Positions 1-6,331 of a DNA stretch of 7,756 nt are shown piece by piece. Source of the stretch: Thiorhodovibrio sp. (lineage in GTDB: Bacteria; Pseudomonadota; Gammaproteobacteria; Chromatiales; Chromatiaceae); the NCBI GenBank assembly GCA_007128075.1, contig SKYD01000195.1:1-7756 (forward strand), in the 5' to 3' direction. The number at the start of each line of letters is the position of its first letter. The stretch's first letter is position 1. The notes below the pieces were generated by a model. That model did not search any database. It was not told the origin of the DNA and saw only the letters and a list, made by a program, of their open reading frames with translations. The translations under genes were made by a program, and so were the position numbers.

Positions 1-827
1 AAGTGATAAATTTGTTGGTGCTGGCGCTGAAAGTGTTGTTGATAATGACGGCGTTGCGCTGGCAGCCGGGTGTCAATCAGACCACTGCGCGCTTGATTGC
101 ACACCCCGTAGCGACCTGGTGGCGGCGGCTGCAATTCCAACGCATCAACAAGCTGCACTGCTGTCACAGTGCAATGTTGACCAAGCCGGAGCAGATGATG
201 GCTGGCATCTGGTGTTAAGTTGTAAAAATCCGAGAGCAAAAACACCCAGCTCCCTGGACGCGCCACCCGCCGCAGCCGCGCCAGTGCTTGGATCAAGGCA
301 CCTGGATGCGCTGTTGCCGCCAGCCCGCGTTCTGGCTCCCCAGCCTCGACGAGGGCGCGAATCAGCCGCAGTTGGCCGCGCCGTCCGCCTGCCGGAGGCA
401 GCTCACGATGCACATCACCATGAAACAGCAACGCCCCAATGCGATCACTATGCGCAATCGCTGACCAGCCAATCAGTGCCGCCAGCCGTGCCGCTTGCAC
501 CGATTTGAATGCGCCGCGACTGGCAAAAAACAGCGTCGGACTAAAATCCACCAGCACCACAATCGGTCGCTCGCGTTCTTCATCAAACAGCTTGACATGC
601 GGATGCCCGGTGCGGGCGGTGATGCGCCAATCCATGGTGCGGATATCATCGCCGCTTTGATAATGGCGCGATTCACGATAGTCCATCCCGCGCCCTCGAT
701 AGCGCGAGCTATGCACGCCTGCCAGTCGGCGGCGCGAGCGCGTCTGACCAAATGCCACCGCCCGCGACCGCAGTCCAATCAGATCCTCGGCCTGCACGCA
801 GCAATCGGGATGTGCAAAAATTGCCAT
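1..827 (-). CDS. DUF58 family protein with VWA-like fold (3' end cut by window edge)
   Basis: Reading the minus strand from the ATG at 825-827 gives 275 codons without a stop up to base 1, so the C-terminus lies outside the window. The family hallmark is clear: YRGRGMDYRESRHYQSGDD at about residues 43-61, followed by IRTMDWRITARTG and KLFDEERERP to about 88. A hydrophobic strand with a MIDAS-like D94-x-S96-x-T98 (VDFSPT) and a later WVFLLSDF strand (194-201) fit a von Willebrand A-like fold. No membrane segment is seen, so it is probably cytoplasmic. The start overlaps the MoxR stop by one base (TGATG), implying translational coupling. DUF58 proteins usually sit beside MoxR ATPases and VWA proteins and are thought to work with them in maturation or assembly of other proteins; the exact role is unknown. 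The family assignment is firm, the function is not. Confidence 0.93.
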   Translation of the reverse strand, partial: MAIFAHPDCCVQAEDLIGLRSRAVAFGQTRSRRRLAGVHSSRYRGRGMDYRESRHYQSGDDIRTMDWRITARTGHPHVKLFDEERERPIVVLVDFSPTLFFASRGAFKSVQAARLAALIGWSAIAHSDRIGALLFHGDVHRELPPAGGRRGQLRLIRALVEAGEPERGLAATAHPGALIQALARLRRVARPGSWVFLLSDFYNLTPDASHHLLRLGQHCTVTAVQLVDALELQPPPPGRYGVCNQARSGLIDTRLPAQRRHYQQHFQRQHQQIYH

Positions 828-1825
828 CAGACCAGCGGGACGCGCTTGAGCAATTCAGCAACAAACCGATCCGGGGTGATGCCCTCGGCCTCGGCAGCGT
901 AACTAAGCAATACCCGATGGCGCAGCACATCGAACACCACCGCATGAACATCTTCTGGGGTGACGAAATCGGCACCCCGTAGCCAAGCGTGGGCGCGGGA
1001 ACAGCGATCAAGGGCAATGGTGGCACGCGGGCTGGCGCCATAATCAACCCACCGCGCCAGCGCGGGATCATAGGGCGCAGGATCGCGGGTGGCGAGCACC
1101 AGATGCACCAAATAGTTTTCCAGATTATCGGCCATGTGGCGCTGCATCACCTCAGCGCGGGCGGCCTGAATCTCGGCACTGCCAATCAATGGCTCGGCAC
1201 TGCGCTCGACCTGGTGACCAGGGGCCTCAGCGCGGGCAATGGCAAGAATCCGGCGTTCACTGGCGGGATCGGGATAGCCCACCCGCACATGCAGCAGAAA
1301 ACGATCCAACTGCGCCTCTGGCAAGGGGTAGGTGCCTTCTTGCTCGATGGGATTTTGTGTCGCCATGACCAAAAATGGCTCGGGCAGAGCGTAGGTGCGA
1401 CCACCGACGGTGATTTGATGTTCACCCATCGCCTCCAACAGTGCAGATTGCACCTTGGCAGGAGCGCGATTGATCTCATCGGCAAGGATCAGATTGTGAA
1501 ACAGTGGCCCTGGCTGAAAGTCAAAGCTGCCAGTTTCGGGGCGATAGACATCAGTGCCAGTAAGATCACCGGGCAGTAAATCGGGGGTAAATTGAACACG
1601 CTGAAAGCTGCCGGCAATCTGGGCACCCAGCGACTTGATTGCCGTGGTTTTGGCAAGCCCAGGCGCGCCCTCGACCAGCAGATGACCATCGGCGAGTAGG
1701 GCAATCAACAGCCGCTCAATCAGTGCCTCTTGCCCCACAATCCGCGCCCGCAAGGCCTCACGCAGCCGCGCAAAAGCCTGCTGCACAGAATGGCGACTGC
1801 CTGCTGAATTTTGTGTTGCTGTCAT
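827..1825 (-). CDS. MoxR-type AAA+ ATPase
   Basis: This encodes a 332-residue protein, the usual MoxR length. Walker A is GAPGLAKT (53-60) and Walker B is LILADEI (112-118). Sensor 1 lies in MATQNP (154-159), an arginine-finger region in EAQLDRF (170-176), and sensor 2 in YGASPRAT (262-269). The C-terminal helical lid carries LRHRVLLSYAAEAEGI. MoxR ATPases hexamerise and act as chaperone-like remodelling machines, for example inserting cofactors or activating VWA-domain partners; the target here is unknown. I chose the ATG at 1823-1825 because GAGGAA (1835-1840) lies 9 nt upstream and the protein then matches family length. In-frame upstream starts at 1861 (ATG) and 1903 (TTG) lack such a site. 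It is followed by DUF58 with a one-base overlap, the standard partner arrangement. It may be read from its own promoter in the 74-nt gap after uvrC. Confidence 0.95.
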   Translation of the reverse strand: MTATQNSAGSRHSVQQAFARLREALRARIVGQEALIERLLIALLADGHLLVEGAPGLAKTTAIKSLGAQIAGSFQRVQFTPDLLPGDLTGTDVYRPETGSFDFQPGPLFHNLILADEINRAPAKVQSALLEAMGEHQITVGGRTYALPEPFLVMATQNPIEQEGTYPLPEAQLDRFLLHVRVGYPDPASERRILAIARAEAPGHQVERSAEPLIGSAEIQAARAEVMQRHMADNLENYLVHLVLATRDPAPYDPALARWVDYGASPRATIALDRCSRAHAWLRGADFVTPEDVHAVVFDVLRHRVLLSYAAEAEGITPDRFVAELLKRVPLV

Positions 1826-1834
1826 GTCGTTTAA

Positions 1835-1840
1835 TTCCTC
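1835..1840 (-). promoter_or_regulatory. Ribosome binding site of the MoxR gene
   Basis: GAGGAA on the minus strand, 9 nt before the ATG at 1823-1825. It decides the start: the upstream in-frame ATG at 1859-1861 has no comparable purine-rich site. Confidence 0.7.
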
Positions 1841-1863
1841 GAACCGCCCAGGCAAAGCCATAA

Positions 1864-1893
1864 AGAATAGCTGAAATTGAGGTAATGGATCAA
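1864..1893 (-). promoter_or_regulatory. Possible sigma70 promoter for moxR-DUF58
   Basis: On the minus strand TTGATC (1888-1893) and TATTCT (1864-1869) are separated by 18 nt. Each matches its consensus hexamer at 4 of 6 positions. This would start transcription shortly before the MoxR ribosome binding site and inside the uvrC-moxR gap, with the -35 lying just after the uvrC stop codon. It is a pattern match only; moxR could equally be read through from uvrC, as no terminator is apparent between them. Confidence 0.35.
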
Positions 1894-1899
1894 CGCTGA

Positions 1900-3726
1900 T
1901 CAATGTCCTGGATGTAGTGCTTGATAAATGGTCTGCGCCAGGGGCTTGCTAATGCCATCGACACGGGCGATGTCCTCCACCGAGGCGCGTTTTAGCTCTT
2001 GTAGACCACCAAAGGCGGTGAGTAATTTGCGGCGGCGTGCTGCGCCAATGCCAGGAATGGTCTCCAGCACTGAGGTTTGTCGCGCCTGATTGCGCCGTCG
2101 CCGATGGCCAGTGAGTGCCAGCCGATGGGCGGCATCACGAATCTGTTGCAACAAATGGTTGACAGGGGTGTGTTGCGGGGCGTGAATCGGCGCATCCGCA
2201 CCCCAACACCAGAGCTGTTCGGCACCTGCGATGCGCTCTTTGCCCTTGGCAATGCCGACCAGTGCCAATCCTGCTGGCCAGCCCTGCGCGGTGAGCACCT
2301 GTGCCACACGGTTGATCTGACCGCGGCCGCCGTCGATCAACAGCACATCGGGCGCGGCAAATTCGCCATTTTCAATCCGCTGATAGCGGCGGCGAACGGC
2401 CTGCTCCAGCGCGGCATAATCATCGCCAGCAGGAATGTCATCGAGATTGAAGCGCCGAAATTCGCTCTGGCAGGCGCCATGGTGATCAAATACCACGCAG
2501 GAGGCGACAGCACGCTCGCCCTGGGTGTGACTGACATCAAAACATTCAATGCGTTGCGGTGGCTTCTCAAGCATCAGCAATTCGCCAAGCGCGGCAAGCT
2601 GCTGGGCATAATTGGCGCGCTGGGCGAGTCGGGCACGGAGAGCGGACTCGGCGTTGGTGTGCGCCAAGGCAATCCACTGCGCCCGCTCACCGCGCAGCCG
2701 ATCGCTCAACATCACTTTGCGCCCCGCCTGCTGGCTCAATGCTGCGCTGAGAAATTCGCCATCCTCTGGCTCTGTGCTCAATAAAATTTCTGGTGGCGGC
2801 GGGTGCTGGGCATAAAACTGTGCCAAAAACCCACCGAGAATCATCGCCGCACTGGCATCTGCTGGCGCATCGGGAAAAAAGGCACGGTTGCCGAGATTGC
2901 GCCCGGCACGGATGAAAAACACCTGCACACAACTCTGCCCGCCCGCTTGGGCAATGGCGACCAAATCCACATCAGTGCGCACATTGGTAAACGATTGCTG
3001 GTGCTGAATACGGCGCAAGGTGGCGATGCGGTCACGAAAAACTGCCGCTTGCTCATACTCAAGCACCGCCGCCGCCTGCTCCATCTGCGCACTCAGTCCG
3101 CTGATCACCTCATCAGTGCGCCCGGTGAGAAATTGAATGGTGCGCTGGACATCCTCGGCATAGGCTGGCGGGTCGATCAAGCCAACACAGGGCGCGGTGC
3201 AGCGTTTGATCTGGTATTGCAAACAGGGGCGGGTGCGCTGTCGATAAAAATGATCGCGGCACTGACGCACGGGAAATAACTTCTGCAACAATTGCAGCGT
3301 TTCGCGCACTGCCGCTGAACTTGGATAGGGACCAAAATAACGCCCCGCCGCGCGCCGTTTGCCGCGATAAAAAGCCAGCCGTGGGAAGACATCATGGGTG
3401 CTCAGATACAGATAAGGATAGCTTTTGTCATCGCGCAATAGCACATTAAAACGCGGGCGATGGGTTTTGATCAGCTCATTTTCAAGCAACAACGCCTCGC
3501 TGTCGCTGCGGGTGAGGGTGATTTCAATTTCAACCACCTTGGCAATCATCTGTTGCAGCCGCGCATTCAGCGAGCGTGTGAAATAACTGCTCACCCGACG
3601 GCGCAAATCCCGCGCTTTGCCGATGTAAAGATTCACCCCCTGGGCATCGAGCATGCGATACACCCCGGGTTGCTGCGGCAAATTAGCAACACGCGCCCGC
3701 AGCTCATTGTGGTGATTTTGGCTCAT
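1900..3726 (-). CDS. uvrC: UvrABC system protein C (excinuclease subunit)
   Basis: UvrC makes the two incisions flanking a lesion loaded by UvrA/UvrB in nucleotide excision repair. The 608-residue product is close to E. coli UvrC (610). Domains in order: GIY-YIG nuclease (GVY 21-23, YIGKA 34-38, conserved LLLENELIK 79-87) for the 3' incision; four cysteines C156, C168, C176 and C180 spaced as in the UvrC iron-sulfur cluster; a UVR (UvrB-binding) segment near 205-237; an RNase H-like 5' nuclease with D397 (ECFDVSH), D465 (LLIDGGRGQ) and H534 (RDAAHR); and tandem helix-hairpin-helix motifs from about 553 to the end (IPGIGAARR, VDGISKPLA). All expected catalytic residues appear present. I chose ATG 3724-3726 because the only longer start is a TTG nine codons upstream adding a non-family extension; its ribosome site (TGGGGT) is modest. 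Confidence 0.98.
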   Translation of the reverse strand: MSQNHHNELRARVANLPQQPGVYRMLDAQGVNLYIGKARDLRRRVSSYFTRSLNARLQQMIAKVVEIEITLTRSDSEALLLENELIKTHRPRFNVLLRDDKSYPYLYLSTHDVFPRLAFYRGKRRAAGRYFGPYPSSAAVRETLQLLQKLFPVRQCRDHFYRQRTRPCLQYQIKRCTAPCVGLIDPPAYAEDVQRTIQFLTGRTDEVISGLSAQMEQAAAVLEYEQAAVFRDRIATLRRIQHQQSFTNVRTDVDLVAIAQAGGQSCVQVFFIRAGRNLGNRAFFPDAPADASAAMILGGFLAQFYAQHPPPPEILLSTEPEDGEFLSAALSQQAGRKVMLSDRLRGERAQWIALAHTNAESALRARLAQRANYAQQLAALGELLMLEKPPQRIECFDVSHTQGERAVASCVVFDHHGACQSEFRRFNLDDIPAGDDYAALEQAVRRRYQRIENGEFAAPDVLLIDGGRGQINRVAQVLTAQGWPAGLALVGIAKGKERIAGAEQLWCWGADAPIHAPQHTPVNHLLQQIRDAAHRLALTGHRRRRNQARQTSVLETIPGIGAARRRKLLTAFGGLQELKRASVEDIARVDGISKPLAQTIYQALHPGH

Positions 3727-3774
3727 ATCAACCCCACAAAATGATCGGCACAACGGATCAGCCCCAAGAATGGC

Positions 3775-3788
3775 GCATACTGGTATGC
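3775..3788. promoter_or_regulatory. Perfect 6+2+6 inverted repeat between uvrC and the malic enzyme gene
   Basis: GCATAC-TG-GTATGC has two perfect 6-bp arms with a 2-bp centre. It sits in the 99-bp divergent region, inside the spacer of the candidate uvrC promoter and overlapping the candidate extended -10 (TGgTATGCT, 3781-3789) of the malic enzyme gene. It could be an operator acting on both genes. I do not recognise it as the site of a named regulator, and a 6-bp palindrome can arise by chance. Confidence 0.3.
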
Positions 3789-3789
3789 T
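3781..3789 (+). promoter_or_regulatory. Possible extended -10 promoter of the malic enzyme gene
   Basis: TGgTATGCT combines a TGn extension with a hexamer matching 4 of 6 of TATAAT. There is no recognisable -35 at 16-18 nt upstream, which extended -10 promoters can tolerate. It lies 36 nt before the start codon. Confidence 0.3.
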
Positions 3790-3814
3790 TTCACAATCGT
3801 TTGTTACCGTTAGT

Positions 3815-3819
3815 AGGAG
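3815..3819 (+). promoter_or_regulatory. Ribosome binding site of the malic enzyme gene
   Basis: AGGAG lies 6 nt before the ATG at 3826-3828. It is a good Shine-Dalgarno match and fixes the start, giving the expected family N-terminus (ALEYHRAPTPGKLAI). Confidence 0.75.
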
Positions 3820-3825
3820 TCATTT

Positions 3826-5112
3826 ATGTCGGCTGATGATCTTGATCGCAGTGCCCTTGAATACCATCGTGCGCCCACGCCTGGCAAGTTAGCCATCCGC
3901 GCCACCAAGCCGCTGGCAACCCAACGCGATCTGGCGTTGGCTTATTCGCCGGGGGTTGCGGCGGCCTGTCGTGAGATCGAGCGCGATCCGCTGACCGCCG
4001 CACTCTATACCAGTCGCGCCAATCTTGTCGCGGTGATTAGCAACGGCACGGCGGTGTTGGGGTTAGGTGCGATTGGTGCCCTGGCATCCAAGCCAGTGAT
4101 GGAAGGCAAGGCGGTGTTATTTAAGCGTTTTGCCGATGTCGATGTGTTTGATTTGGAGATCGACGAGTGCGACCCTGAGCGATTTATCGAGATTGTCGCC
4201 AGTCTCGCTCCGACATTTGGCGGCATCAATCTTGAGGATATTAAAGCGCCGGATTGTTTTCTGATTGAACAAACGCTCAAAGAACGGCTGGATATTCCAG
4301 TGTTTCATGATGATCAACACGGAACAGCGATTGTGGTCAGCGCGGCGGTGCTCAATGCGTTGCGATTGGTTGGCAAATCAATGACCGAAGTCCGCGTGGT
4401 CACGGCAGGTGCTGGCGCGGCAGCGATTGCTTGCATCGATCAATTGTGTACGCTGGGGCTTGATCCAGCGCATGTCACCCTCACCGATACCGCTGGTGTG
4501 GTGTACGAAGGGCGCGCCACCAAGATGGATCCTTACAAAGCACGCTATGCACGCGCCACCAACGCCCGTCAACTTGAGGACGCGCTGGCTGATGCGGATA
4601 TTTTTCTTGGGCTGTCGGTTGCCGACATGCTCAAGCCCGAGTGGCTTAAACAGATGGCACCGCGCCCGATCATCTTGGCACTCGCCAATCCAGTGCCCGA
4701 AATTTTACCAGAACACGCAATTGCGACACGCCCCGATGCCATCATCGCCACCGGACGCTCGGATTATCCCAATCAAGTCAACAATGTGCTGTGTTTTCCA
4801 TTCATCTTTCGCGGTGCGCTTGACTGCGGGGCGCGCGAGATCAATGCTGCGATGAAGGCGGCCTGTGCCCGAGCAATTGCCGATTTAGCCCTGGAAGAAG
4901 TCTCCGACGAGGTGCGCGCCGCCTATGGTGGCGAGGCGTTGGCGTTTGGACCTGAGTATCTGATTCCTAAGCCCTTTGATCCTCGGCTCATGGCAATGGT
5001 CGCCCCAGCGGTGGCAGAGGCGGCCATGGCCAGCGGGGTGGCAGTGCGCCCGATTGCGGACATGGCGGCCTATCGCGAGGCGTTGACTCATCGCCTGTCG
5101 GTGGGTCGTTAG
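3826..5112 (+). CDS. Malic enzyme, single-domain form without phosphotransacetylase-like domain
   Basis: This is an oxidative decarboxylase converting malate to pyruvate and CO2 while reducing NAD(P)+; it is cytoplasmic. The 428-residue protein matches the N-terminal half of MaeB-type enzymes. Visible motifs are catalytic Tyr40 in LAYSPGV, Lys95 in EGKAVLFK, metal-ligand region LEDIKAP (136-142, E137/D138) and FHDDQHGTA (160-168, D162), the Rossmann loop GAGAAAIA (195-202), LANPVPE (286-292) and RSDYPNQVNN (311-320). Proteobacterial MaeB normally has a fused C-terminal phosphotransacetylase-like domain to about 750-760 residues. Here a TAG at 5110-5112 stops the protein where that domain would begin, and only 56 bp separate it from the convergent next gene. 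It therefore looks like a natural short form, as in Bacillus-type enzymes, not a recent truncation. Coenzyme preference (NAD or NADP) cannot be read securely. It is the only plus-strand gene here, divergent from uvrC. Confidence 0.95.
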   Translation: MSADDLDRSALEYHRAPTPGKLAIRATKPLATQRDLALAYSPGVAAACREIERDPLTAALYTSRANLVAVISNGTAVLGLGAIGALASKPVMEGKAVLFKRFADVDVFDLEIDECDPERFIEIVASLAPTFGGINLEDIKAPDCFLIEQTLKERLDIPVFHDDQHGTAIVVSAAVLNALRLVGKSMTEVRVVTAGAGAAAIACIDQLCTLGLDPAHVTLTDTAGVVYEGRATKMDPYKARYARATNARQLEDALADADIFLGLSVADMLKPEWLKQMAPRPIILALANPVPEILPEHAIATRPDAIIATGRSDYPNQVNNVLCFPFIFRGALDCGAREINAAMKAACARAIADLALEEVSDEVRAAYGGEALAFGPEYLIPKPFDPRLMAMVAPAVAEAAMASGVAVRPIADMAAYREALTHRLSVGR

Positions 5113-5130
5113 CCGCTTGCCAACCAGTGC

Positions 5131-5144
5131 GGCGGGGTGCCGCC
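5131..5144. terminator. Weak GC-rich hairpin between convergent genes
   Basis: GGCGG-GGTG-CCGCC forms a 5-bp all-GC stem with a 4-nt loop in the 56-bp gap between the convergent malic enzyme and iron-binding protein genes. The position suits a shared terminator, but neither strand shows a run of T after it, so it is not a classical intrinsic terminator. Confidence 0.25.
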
Positions 5145-5168
5145 CCTGCAATGCTCAGGATGAAGGTT

Positions 5169-6191
5169 TTAACGCCAGCCGGCGCGGTCCATGAGCCGCA
5201 CCGCAGCGGCATTGAGTTCGCCAAGCTGGGCCAGGTTAAGCGAATCGGCTTTAAAAGTACCCCATTGTTCTAACACCGAGCTAATGGGTGTCCCCTCGCG
5301 CACAGGATATTCACCGTTGACCTCGGCATACCACGCTTGTGATTCGGGGCTGACTAAAAATTCAATCAGGCGGATTGCGGCGGCTTCATTTTTTGCCGAT
5401 TGGGTGAGTGCCGCGCCGCTGACATTGACATGCACCCCGCGATCTTCTTGGTTGGGCCAGAACACCCCGATTGCTTGCGCTGGCTGGCGTTCAGCCGGAT
5501 CGTTGTCGGTAAGCATTCCTGCCAGATAATAGGTATTGGCAATGGCTAGATCGCATTGGCCAGCGGCGGCAGCCTTGATCTGATCACGATCCCCACCACG
5601 CGGTGGCCGTGCCATATTCGCCACCAGCCCCATCACCCAAGCCTCAGTAGCATCTTCACCGTGTTCGGCAATCATCGAGGCAACCATCGACTGATTGTAG
5701 ATATTATCCGAGGAGCGGATGCAGATTTTGCCGCGCCAGGCAGGATCAGTGAGCTGCTCGTAGCTTGATAGCTGATCAGGGTCGATTTTATCTTTGACAT
5801 ACATGATCGGGCGCGCCCGCATTGATAGCCCAACCCAGTGTCCTTCGGGATCACGATAGGTTTCAGGAACGGCAGCACGCAAAGTAGCCGAGTCCAGCGG
5901 ACGGATTAGCCCCGCCTCTTTGGCGCGATGCAGATTGCCGGCATCGACGGTCAGCAACACATCCGCTGGGCTGTTGATGCCCTCACTTTGCAGCCGCTGC
6001 AGCAGCGCATCAGCCCGCGCCGTCAGCAGCCGCACCTGAATGCCAGTCTCTTCGGTAAAACGCTCCAACAGCGGGGCAATCAGTGCCTCGTTGCGGGCAG
6101 AATAGAGGTTCACCGTGTCATCGGCGAGTGTTGCGAGCGGCGCACTGACCCAACAAACCGCCAGCAATATAGCAAGATAGCGTATCTTCAT
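5169..6191 (-). CDS. Periplasmic Fe(III) ABC-transporter substrate-binding protein (FutA/FbpA family)
   Basis: This 340-residue protein binds ferric iron in the periplasm and hands it to an inner-membrane ABC permease. A signal peptide spans about residues 1-23 (basic MKIR, hydrophobic core, cleavage near TLA/DD). Mature features: VNLYSARNEALIAPLLERF at the N-terminus, SPADVLLTVDAGNLHRAKEAGL (74-95), IRSSDNIYNQSMVASMI (158-174) and NTYYLAGM (219-226). Candidate iron-binding tyrosines are Y30, Y165, Y221 and Y222; the Tyr-Tyr pair is the most diagnostic. C157 and C213 could form a periplasmic disulfide. The residue after YSAR is Asn34, where several family members carry His. The ATG at 6189-6191 has AGAGGA (6201-6206) 9 nt upstream. 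No permease or ATPase gene is adjacent in the window. Iron as ligand is inferred from the family; other metals are less likely. Confidence 0.93.
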   Translation of the reverse strand: MKIRYLAILLAVCWVSAPLATLADDTVNLYSARNEALIAPLLERFTEETGIQVRLLTARADALLQRLQSEGINSPADVLLTVDAGNLHRAKEAGLIRPLDSATLRAAVPETYRDPEGHWVGLSMRARPIMYVKDKIDPDQLSSYEQLTDPAWRGKICIRSSDNIYNQSMVASMIAEHGEDATEAWVMGLVANMARPPRGGDRDQIKAAAAGQCDLAIANTYYLAGMLTDNDPAERQPAQAIGVFWPNQEDRGVHVNVSGAALTQSAKNEAAAIRLIEFLVSPESQAWYAEVNGEYPVREGTPISSVLEQWGTFKADSLNLAQLGELNAAAVRLMDRAGWR

Positions 6192-6200
6192 AGATTAAAA

Positions 6201-6206
6201 TCCTCT
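6201..6206 (-). promoter_or_regulatory. Ribosome binding site of the iron-binding protein gene
   Basis: AGAGGA on the minus strand, 9 nt before the start codon at 6189-6191. It supports that ATG, which also gives a complete signal peptide. Confidence 0.7.
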
Positions 6207-6249
6207 TTCATAAATCAAAATGTGGTGATGGGATCTGTCCCACAACAGA

Positions 6250-6278
6250 AAAATAATACGAACGGTTGCTATTTGCAA
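6250..6278 (-). promoter_or_regulatory. Possible sigma70 promoter of the iron-binding protein gene
   Basis: On the minus strand TTGCAA (6273-6278) and TATTTT (6250-6255) are 17 nt apart, each 4 of 6 to consensus. It lies about 60 nt before the start codon in the 140-bp gap after lpxB. The surrounding region is markedly AT-rich compared with the coding DNA, as promoters often are. It is a pattern match and has not been tested. Confidence 0.4.
6255..6273. promoter_or_regulatory. 19-bp imperfect dyad, candidate operator of the iron-binding protein gene
   Basis: AATACGAACGGTTGCTATT is centred on G6264, and 7 of the 9 flanking base pairs are complementary (outer AATA/TATT and inner AAC/GTT). It fills the spacer of the candidate promoter, where a repressor would block RNA polymerase. 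The length equals a Fur box, but it matches the 19-bp Fur consensus at only about 8 positions, so Fur is possible but not shown. Confidence 0.3.
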
Positions 6279-6331
6279 GTTTTATTTCAGCAATTCCAAA
6301 TTGCCGCCGCCGAATAGGCTCAAATTTAGAA

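Larger units (their letters stand above)
3767..3796 (-). promoter_or_regulatory. Possible uvrC promoter
   Basis: On the minus strand TTGTGA (3791-3796, 4 of 6 to the -35 consensus) and CATTCT (3767-3772, 3 of 6 to the -10) are 18 nt apart. The spacer contains the GCATAC/GTATGC dyad. The -10 is weak, so confidence is low. Confidence 0.25.

Noticed and set aside
473..778. A 101-codon minus-strand open frame inside the DUF58 gene
   Set aside because: It is out of frame with the DUF58 reading, which gives clear family motifs over the same bases. Its own translation resembles no protein family and is rich in Trp, Cys and Arg, typical of a shadow frame.
1..827. Frameshift or pseudogene in the left-hand gene
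   Set aside because: Manual translation of the minus strand from 827 to base 1 is a single uninterrupted frame with all DUF58 motifs; it is only cut by the window edge.
989..1579. A 196-codon plus-strand open frame opposite moxR
   Set aside because: It lies entirely antisense to conserved MoxR coding sequence, and its composition looks like a reverse reading of the gene. No ribosome site or family motif was seen.
1888..1901. Hairpin GATCA-ACGC-TGATC overlapping the uvrC stop as a terminator
   Set aside because: The stem is only 5 bp and AT-containing, and no T-run follows on the minus strand. It more plausibly overlaps a -35 element.
2077..3279. Long plus-strand open frames (2077-2784 and 2803-3279) opposite uvrC
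   Set aside because: Both are antisense to the conserved UvrC nuclease and cysteine-cluster regions, with no recognisable motif. They follow from GC-rich codon usage on the other strand.
3727..3753. Longer uvrC start (TTG at 3751-3753)
   Set aside because: It adds nine residues not typical of UvrC and uses a rare start codon. The ATG at 3724-3726 gives the family length and N-terminus.
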